A stretch of DNA of 64,000 nucleotides from Glaciozyma antarctica PI12. Its lineage: Eukaryota; Basidiomycota; Microbotryomycetes; Kriegeriales; Camptobasidiaceae. Positions 56,911 through 64,000 of the stretch are shown here, in pieces. The translations under genes and the position numbers were made by a program. A model generated the notes under the pieces. That model did no database searches. It saw only the letters and a list, made by a program, of their open reading frames with translations, and was not told the origin of the DNA. Numbering within the stretch: the first letter of the stretch is position 1; every line of letters begins with the position of its first letter. Location: contig KZ627156.1 of assembly GCA_002917775.1 (NCBI GenBank), positions 394,909 through 458,908 on the forward strand, given 5' to 3'.

Positions 56911-59900
56911 CTAACTCCACCCCGACTCAACCTCCGCCGCCATACTCGCAAAGAACGCATCGTCGTCCGAATCCAATGAGCTACTCCCCTGACTCGCCTC
57001 GTACCCATCTCCCGGCGGTGGTACCTCCGCTGGCGGTCTTGGTGCAGGCGGAGCAGGCTCGACGGGCTGCGAAGAATCCTCCTCGACGTCCGCTCCCTCG
57101 TCCTCCTCGCCGTCCGCAGCGGGGTACGAGACCTTTAGACGGGACTTGCGCGAACGAGAAGTCTTGACTCGTTTCTGCAACGGCGAGCCGGCGAGGATGG
57201 TCGAATTGACTTTCGCTGCCGCCGGTGGTGCTGAAGCGACCCCGTTCGCCTTGGACGCCCCTTCGTCCTCCGAATCCGTCTGCGGTCTCCGCCGCTTCCT
57301 CGGTCCCGTCGAACCATCCGTCGCTTCCCCGTCCGTCTCCTCCTCGTCCGTCTCGTTGAGAAAATCATCAATCTCCCCCCACGCGTCTCCCCAATCGACG
57401 TTCCCAATATCGAGGTTATCGCCTACGACCGAAGTCGCTTGACTCGGTTGGTCGTCTTCCTCGTCTGAGAGGGGTGGGGCGATAGGGGAGGAAGGAGGGA
57501 GGGAAGGGTGGATGAGCCAGTGGGATTCGGGGAGACGTTCCCATTGCGCGACGCAGGTGAGGAACCAGGCGTCCCAGACGACTTTGATGCGAGGGACCTT
57601 GCGCGCTGCGTACACTTTTGCGGTGCTCGACTGTGTGGCGAGTTAGCGAGAGCGAGGGGGGAGTGAAGAAGGACTGACTTGGTTCGCGACGACGTGAGTG
57701 ACTTCTCCTCGAATCTCGGTAAGGCATTGGGCGCCGAACGTCTCGGCCGTCTTCCAGTAGTCCGAGTCTTGAGGCTTCGTGCCGAGGGCGACGACGCCAG
57801 AGAAGACGATAACGACGCCGGAGAAGACGCGGCGCTTCATCGCTGGGATGATGGTCTGGCGTACTAGGATCAGCGTCTCTCCGAGCGGGACTAGGACGGC
57901 GAGAACGCACCTTGACGTCCGCATTGCCACTCGCGACGTCGGCGAAGAACTCGGTATGCACGCTCTTCAGGATCTGCGCTCCTCATCAGCCCTCCATCGC
58001 TCAAACCCATACAGCGGGGACACTCACCCCATGCAGCCTATCGAGCTCAACAATCATCATCCGTCAACATCGTCATCCGTCTACTCCTCATCCTCATCAT
58101 CCTTCGAGCAGATCATCGACCACATGCTCATGATGCACCTTGTGCGTCTTGCTCAACGGCCTACTCTCAATCTGATCATGTAGCGCCAATGCGTTGCTCG
58201 CCTCGGCTTCTCGGAGCGCAGGTGAGACGATCGCTGCTTCTGAGAGAGCGGGAGAAGTCGGTGCGGAGGAAGCTGCGCCATCGTTAGTCGGCATCGTGGG
58301 AGAGGGGGTGAGGACGGACCTTCGAGGACGGAAATGTCGATTGAGTCGGGGGAGGAAGAGGGGAGGGGAGTGGAGGAGGTCGAGGTTTTGGAAGAGGCGG
58401 CGGCAGCGCGTTTGGAGGCGGCGAGCTCCTTCTTCTTCGGTAGGAAAGCGGCGTTGATATCTCCTATTCCTACAAAGAACTCGTCTGCGCGTTGGGGTTA
58501 GGAGAGCGGGAGGGTGGAGGATGGGGAGAGGAACGTACAAGGAACGACTTTGACGAGGTTCGGTGAACCGTCCCAGACGTCTGCCCTATCGTCGATAATG
58601 ACGACCATACTCGTATCGCAGGGGAACAAGCGCTGAAGGCTCTTCCTCGTCATACCTGCCGCACCATCAGCTTCGCACGCTCGAAAAGAGGAACACACGC
58701 ACTCCCGCTCTCATCCCGACTGAGGATCCTCCCCCCGAACAGCCCTCCATCCGGATCGATAATCTTGCACACCTCCGCCGCATACGCGCGCGTGCCCATC
58801 GTATAAACATGCATCTCATACATCGCCGCGATCTCCTTCAAAAACTCTCTCAACCCAGGCCTACACTCATCAGCTCCTCCCCACCCTCGAGAGAACGACG
58901 ACTCACCGCATCTTGACATAGTACCAACACCCATCTTCACTCCTCTCATCCGCGCCATTCCCGAGCTTGAACCTCTGCACCCCTTGCAGAACTCCATAAT
59001 TCGGGTTCTTCGGATCCTGTAACCACTCCCCGACCGTCGGGTCCACGGTCGCATGAACGATCGTCTGATCGAGATCGACGATCAAGGAGAGTTTCTGCGT
59101 CGAGAGGAGTCGCTGGGTAGTGGCGGTTTCGAGGCGGTGGGCTTCCTGTGTGGCTGTTAGCGCGCAGAGAGAGGGGAAGGAAAGGGCGTACTTCGAGAGA
59201 GACGGTAAGACCACCGACGTCGTGGACCATGCTGATTTCGGCGCGAGAGGTGTCGGAGAAACCTGTGTAGTCGATCCTGTGTGTGCGAGGGTTAGAAAGG
59301 TGAGAGGGACAGGGGGGAGAGGGACGGACACGGTGAGGTCTTTGCCGCAGAGAGCGCAGAGGCCGTGGAGTTGGACGTCGTGCGTGCAGGGCTCTTGGAT
59401 GTGGAGGATTGGGTTGCTGGAAGGGAGAGGGGAGTCAGTCAGGTGATTCGAGAGGGGTTGGGAAGGTGGCAAGAGGTCGAGGGAGGTCGAGGGGAGCGGG
59501 CTCGAGGAGCTGCTGGAAAGCAGTCTAGGCTGAGCTGGAGCAGTGGCGGTAGCTCTGAGGAGCGTGTAGCTGGCTGAGATGGCCTTGGGAGCGACCGAGT
59601 GGTGCTCATCCGCTCGCTCGTCGCAACGCCAGCTGCTCTCGCCTTTAGCTCCGCCAGCAGCCATCCCGCCCGCACACACACACAAGAACAACCCCTCCGT
59701 TCCCATGCGCCTGCACCCGCACCCTCCCCAAGCGCCAACTCACCTCGCATCCTTAAGCACATCCCCCTCCTTAATCCCCCACCTAACCACCTCCCCCTCC
59801 ACGGGGCTCTCCCAGACCTTGACTTCGCGTTCACGGGACCCATCAGGTCGGGTGGAGAGGTAGGAGAAGGAGAAGAGGGGGAGAGGTCTTGCGGACGCGC

Positions 59901-59983
59901 GGGGTGGAGAGGAGGTGGCGGGTGATGGTCAGTGGGTAGGAGAGGGTGTGAGGGAGGTAGAGAGGCGTCGGGGGCCGTTCCAT
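56911..59983 (-). CDS. FCP1: RNA polymerase II CTD phosphatase Fcp1
   Basis: Fcp1 dephosphorylates the polymerase II C-terminal domain and recycles the enzyme. The catalytic DxDxT motif reads SLIVDLDQTIVHATVDPTV, followed by KMRPGLREFLKEIAAMYEMH, the second acidic motif VVIIDDRADVW, and a BRCT domain (RRVFSGVVIVFSG, VTHVVANQ, VVWDAWFLTCV). The C-terminus is acidic with an NLS-like KRRRPQTD. Firm exons (minus): 59744-59983, 59330-59416, 59192-59276, 58907-59145, 58703-58860, 58539-58655, 58320-58484; more follow to 56911. Intron 1 is unusually long, about 327 nt. Exon 1 is one base out of phase at a run of five G (59877-59881), and the acidic linker before ELDRLHG (about 58040-58110) is not open in any one frame. 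Confidence 0.92.
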
Positions 59984-60376
59984 GGCGGGCGGTTGGGGTG
60001 GGCAGGGTTTTAGCAAGCGGAGGGTGAGAGAGAGAGGTGAACGGCAGCGCTGCGGGCGGCGGGAGGCGAGCTTCTTGGTGAGTGACTCCTTCTCCCCCCT
60101 ACGCTATCGCTGCAAGCAGATTAAGCTCAGCTAAACTCGCACTCAAGGCCCCGGTCAGCCAGCTACGAACCCCGCGCCCAGCTCACCAAGTCGCTCGATC
60201 CCATCTCGGTCTCTCGGAGCTCCACCATCTCAGATCCACCTTCCCCAGCCCCGCCAACACTCGCCTCTCCACAAGCGTACCAGCTCTCACCAGGCCCTCA
60301 GCTCAATCCCAACCACTCCTTTCCTCGAGCTCTCCCCTCCACCAGTCCACCTTCGCCAACCCCACACCTCTCCCAA
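59984..60376. other. Divergent promoter region, FCP1 and small membrane protein
   Basis: About 390 bp between two start codons. The plus-strand side is open in one frame with the next gene but reads like leader. No element is assigned. Confidence 0.4.
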
Positions 60377-60721
60377 ATGGCGGCCCGCCGCCTCGTCTCC
60401 CCTCTCATCGCCGTGACCGTCGGGGTAGTTTCAGGCGTCTACGTCTTCAGTACGTTCTAGCCTGCCTCTCTCCTCAGCCAGCCACTGACCACCCCACAGA
60501 GCCCCTCCTAGAATCCTACGCCGAGTACGCCGATCGAGCATCTCCTCTCGTATCCAAGCTGATCTGCGAACAGGTCTACGCAAGGAAGCTTTAAGCCCGA
60601 GGACGATCATCATACTGCTGCTGTGCCGCCGTTGCCTATGACCAACTTGGTGCCTGGGGAGGTACCGCCGGCGTTTGGGGAGCTGCCAAAGGGGACGGAT
60701 GGGGAGGGGAAGGTGGTGTAG
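60377..60721 (+). CDS. Small single-helix membrane protein
   Basis: Exon 1 (60377-60449) gives MAARRLVSPLIAVTVGVVSGVYVF, a short basic start with one hydrophobic helix, and joins exon 2 at 60500 (KPLLESYAEYADRASPLV). In the strict frame the protein stops at 60594 after KLICEQVYARKL. However, the following 120 bp are coding-like one frame over (SFKPEDDHH, then PMTNLVPGEVPPAFGELP) and end at 60721, so a one-base slip near 60571-60590 is likely. The pattern of a short helix followed by KPLLE is like small fungal mitochondrial inner-membrane proteins, but I do not know the family. Confidence 0.55.
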
Positions 60722-61125
60722 GGGGTGTTGAAGTTGTAACACGGTGTAGCTGGATGTAGCTGATGGAGCAGGGGAGGTAGCTTGATGGTGCAAGCTGTCG
60801 TCCTCGTAGGGCGGTTGAAGGGCGGTTCGAGGGTTCGGAGTTGGACGTCGCTCGTTCTTTCGTACCGAGTTCCCCTCTACGGCACTCTCCTCCTCGTTAC
60901 GCCTGTTTACATTGGTAGAAGCAGCTCAGAATTGGCTCAGAACTCGCTCTGAGTGCGAAGTGTGGCCCGTGCTCAGGTGGGATCAACCTAGTTGAAATCT
61001 TCTCCTCGTCGAACCTCTCCCAGGCCAACCCACTCCAACCAGCACCTTCACCCCCCTCGCTACCGAAACAGTAAACCACCTTCATCACTTACGACAAACG
61101 ACGGCCACTCACCCTCCTTCCACAG
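60722..61125. other. Intergenic region / unresolved first exon
   Basis: About 400 bp. The CAG acceptor at 61123-61125 indicates an intron ending here, so a first exon of the next gene should lie upstream, but I could not identify an ATG-bearing exon with a clear donor. Confidence 0.4.
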
Positions 61126-63198
61126 TGAGGACATCGCGTTCGACCACCGCCTCGTACGCGAACCACCTCGTCGACATCCCCGTCGACCCAGGACTCGACG
61201 CTCTCCCTTCCCACCATCTTCCAGGCAACTCTCCTCCCTCGAGCGACGACGGTCAAGCGGATGCAGATGGCGACTACTTCCCGGGTCAGAACGACGGCCT
61301 CGCGCAGCAGATATATGCGGAGGCTCAGCCGCAGGGACAGGGTGAGGAGGTCAACGCGGGGTACTATGCTCCTGATGGCTTTCGTGAGTCCTCTCTCTCT
61401 CGTTGTGGGATGCGGTGGGAAGGAAGCTGACTGGTGCGCGCAGGATTCTGCTCGGGCTGCGTGCGTAACGCCTCCTTCACGCCGATGTTTGCGTTCTCGA
61501 GCTCATTGTATCTCCACTCTCCTCGCAGCGCTCCAACAAGAAGCTCGACGACTTTCACGACGGTCGCAAGATGTGCTACCGCCACAGGAAGCTCAAGTCG
61601 ACCGACGTACCCGCCCCCGAAGCCGTCAGCGTCGAGGACCTACGCGTTCGCCTCAAGGCCAAGTCGGCGGAGGATGGCGTGAGCAAGTTCGACGCCTCGA
61701 TCGACCTCAGTACGCTGCCCGGACAGGAGGACGTCGAGTTCGAGCTGTCGAACGTCATTGTTGGAGCGGCGCTTGTGAATCCTGGAGCGAAGCCGCTGGA
61801 TTCGGCGGCGGAGAATATGAGGCAGGCGAGGGTGAGGGTCAAGCCTCTCGTCAACCTGATCCTCGAAGCGACGGGCTATTCCTTCGTGTACGTTCCATTC
61901 TCTCCGCTGCTTCCTCCTTCTCCCCTCTCCCCTATCCCCTCCTCGCTTCCCCAATCGCAAGCTGACCTCCTACCTCGCGCAGCTACAAGGACTGCCGTGA
62001 AGGCCGCAAGCAAAAGTACTCCTACTCCCTCCGCTACCTCTGCGCCCAACGCGCCGACCAAGACGGCACCAAACGTCGTTCCGCCGCCCTCGCCACTCCC
62101 GCTCCCGAACCTCGTCCTCCGACTCCTCCTCCCCTCCCCGAACCTCTCGACCAAACCGATACCGACGGACAGATCCACGCTGCTATCCTCGCTATGGTTC
62201 AGGCGAACACGACGGGGAACGTTGGCGATGCGTATGCGATCCCGGTCGGGCCTGAGATCCCTGAGGCGGGTCCTTCGGGGATGTCGGAGATGGGAGGGAG
62301 TCAGAGTGGGATGGACGTCGATGGGAGTGTCGAGGATGACGATGAGAAGGGTGGAAAGGGTCGTCGAGGGAAGGGCTGGCGTAAAGGACTCGGCAAGGCG
62401 CCGGACCCGAACAAGAAGCCTCCTGTCAAGCGCGTTACGAAGGAAGGAGGCAAGCCCCGAGCTCCGCAGAAGAAGATGGAGAGGTACGAGTGCAAAGGCT
62501 GCCTCGTCGTCAACCTCTTCGCTGGAACCGATACCGCCCATTTCACCATCTCGCACCTCCTCCAGCATCCCGAATACGTCGATATCGTCGGCAACCGCGT
62601 TCGAGGTCCTCGATTCGTACCCCCTCCTATCCCGCTTTCGACGACGCTCGAGGATCCAGTCGGGACGATCGAGATTGGAGACGAATCGGACCCGCCGCTC
62701 GAGCGAGTCGAGCGAACGTTTCATGCGATGCTCGATTTGATCAAAGTGCTCAAGACGAAGAAGCATGGAGGAGAGGACGAGGTCGTTCGAGCGTTGTATG
62801 AGAAGAGCGAGGAGGTGAGGAGGTACCGCGTTAGCGTTAGTGAGGCGATTGCGAGGAACGCGAAAGGGAAGGATAAGCTCAAGGAGAAGCTCGAGGCGTC
62901 TAGGAAACGGAAGCGGGATCCGAACGACGGCGACGACGAGGGGAGGAGGGAACGTCCTGCGCACGAGGAGGACGTGATGGTCGGAGGGATGAGCCAGCAG
63001 CAAGTCGACGAGGTGATGGCGTTGACGGCGTTGACGACGGGAGGAGTGGGGCAGGAGGAGATGGTCGTGCAGTTCTTGCAGAGGACGGCGGAGCAGGAGG
63101 CGGCGGAGGGGGAGAGGGCGGTCGAGGAGGCGGTCGCGAAGACGGTCGCGCAGACGTGGATGGGACAGTTGGATCCGGCGCTGGGAGGGGGGCTTTGA
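61126..63198 (+). CDS. Orphan zinc-binding protein with FAR1/WRKY-GCM1-like domain
   Basis: Exons 61126-61383, 61444-61460, 61529-61887 and 61983-63198 are in phase, about 615 aa, with the first exon missing. Two Cys/His regions stand out. A small ribbon is spread over exons 2-3 (FCSGCRSNKKLDDFHDGRK, then MCYRHRKL). The second begins YKDCREGRKQKYSYSLRYLC and ends ERYECKGCLVVNLFAGTD, then HFTISHLLQHPEYVDIV, giving C-x-n-C...C...H-x-n-H spacing like FAR1/GCM1-type DNA-binding domains found in many basidiomycete orphan proteins and in MULE-type transposases. A basic stretch lies between them (KGRRGKGWRKGLGK). The C-terminus is helical and acidic. No DDE catalytic core is seen, so this is a DNA-binding protein rather than a transposase. 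The domain call is from memory. Confidence 0.6.
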
Positions 63199-64000
63199 GG
63201 GCTTGTTGGGATTGCTTGTTGAATGCTTGAGTTGTGCTGTTTTGTTCGTTTGGGAGCGCTCGTCTGCTCGACTCGGCTTCTTCGTTCTGCGCTGGCTTCG
63301 GTGAGCGAGGGAGGTAGCTGATCGCTGATCGCTTTGTTCCGTAGGCTCTTTCCTCAACTGCTCGCGCTCCCTCTGCTTGCCGTTCTCTCGCGTCTCTCCC
63401 CTCGTCGGTCGCCCACGCACTTCAAGGAGGACGTCCGGAACTCCGGATCAGTTGAAGTTCGCGTCGCTCGTTTTGCGCACTCGTTGTCCGTCCCGCTCTC
63501 GTTGTTACCTCTTCAGTCTCTTCTTCGTCTCAATTGCTCTTCACCTTCGCAGCTTCCAGTCTCGACGTCAAACCAGCGCGCGTCGACGTGCTCGACCTCG
63601 GTCCGTCTTCGTTCCTCTCTCGTTTCGGGGACTCCCCGCCCGACTTATTCGTATCATATCTGAGACCGCTCGGTGCTTTGCGAACCTTTCCGCGCCCCAC
63701 AAAGCCAATCGATGAAGGAGCGAACCCGCTTGCGAAGCAACCGCAACGCGGGCGTTGCTCTTGCGCTCGCGCTTCTGCTGCGCTGACTCATTCCTGATCT
63801 CTTCGCAACGAGCTGCTCCTAACAGCTATGCCAGACGCTCTCCTGCTATGGGAGGAAAGACCTCCGCCTTGACCTCTTTCGCGGAATTAGACGACGAGGG
63901 GAACTGCTGCGCGTCGTCGACTTGGAGACTCTCCTCTCTCCTCCTCTTCTTTCTTCTCTCCCAACCTCTCACCTTCGAAAGACGCCGGTGTCTCTCCTCC
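63199..64000. other. Terminal intergenic region
   Basis: About 800 bp at the window edge. It becomes strongly C/T-rich towards the end, as do 5' leaders here, so a plus-strand gene probably begins just outside. Short open stretches are present but none has splice sites or a recognisable product. Confidence 0.45.

Noticed and set aside
1-64000. Transposons, LTR elements, tRNA genes, rRNA, CRISPR arrays
   Set aside because: I looked for paired long repeats, reverse transcriptase or DDE motifs, B-box-like tRNA signals and regular spaced repeats by eye and found none convincing. A tRNAscan and a repeat search would be decisive.

Overview
This is a gene-dense, GC-rich stretch of a fungal nuclear chromosome. 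Most genes are cut by many short introns of about 45-65 nt. Donors are usually GTGCGT, GTACGT or GTGAGT, the branch site is nearly always CTGAC or CTAAC close to the acceptor, and acceptors are mostly CAG. This architecture, together with the gene set (multi-exon chitin synthase, Kre6-type GH16 protein, kinesin-3, Cds1/Chk2, a long fungal PPR protein), suggests a basidiomycete yeast of the Pucciniomycotina, most likely Rhodotorula/Rhodosporidium-like. That assignment is inference, not a database result. I see no virus-like or LTR elements, no tRNA or rRNA genes and no CRISPR.

Layout. 1-8.2 kb: COA1 (5' end cut by the window edge), a 1,598-aa mitochondrial-type PPR protein, a small putative mitochondrial protein, and proteasome alpha-1. 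8.6-17.3 kb: an F-box-like protein, uroporphyrinogen decarboxylase, Cds1/Chk2 kinase, Nse2/Mms21 SUMO ligase, and an mS34-like mitoribosomal protein. 17.3-28.7 kb: an unresolved small spliced gene, a 29-exon chitin synthase, COP9 subunit 2, and Kre6/Skn1. 29-36 kb: a broken sugar transporter, dUTPase, Tsr2, and a gamma-glutamyltranspeptidase. 36-46 kb: kinesin-3 (motor-FHA-PH), a Ser/Thr-rich single-pass membrane protein, and an LYR-motif protein. 46-64 kb: Bst1 GPI-inositol deacylase, an SCP2-type thiolase, an unknown Ser-rich protein, a VHS-GAT protein (Lsb5-like), the Fcp1 CTD phosphatase, a tiny membrane protein, and an orphan zinc-binding protein resembling FAR1/WRKY-GCM1 DNA-binding domains.

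The genes are mainly housekeeping and cell-wall genes, not one functional cluster. Three are wall-related (chitin synthase, Kre6, Bst1). Two act in genome stability (Chk2, Nse2) beside dUTPase. Several serve mitochondria (COA1, PPR, mS34-like, LYR). Many neighbours are convergent with very small gaps (11, 29 and 143 bp) or divergent from short shared promoters (90 bp for the LYR gene and BST1).

Two things stand out. First, splicing is extreme: microexons of 5, 6 and 7 nt, GC-AG introns in at least three genes, and a stop codon forming its own exon. Second, about eight otherwise well-conserved genes carry an apparent one-base frame break, often in a homopolymer or CT-rich tract, while their neighbours are perfectly phased over up to 29 exons. 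Residual sequence error is the simplest explanation, but the sugar transporter also has a real internal deletion.
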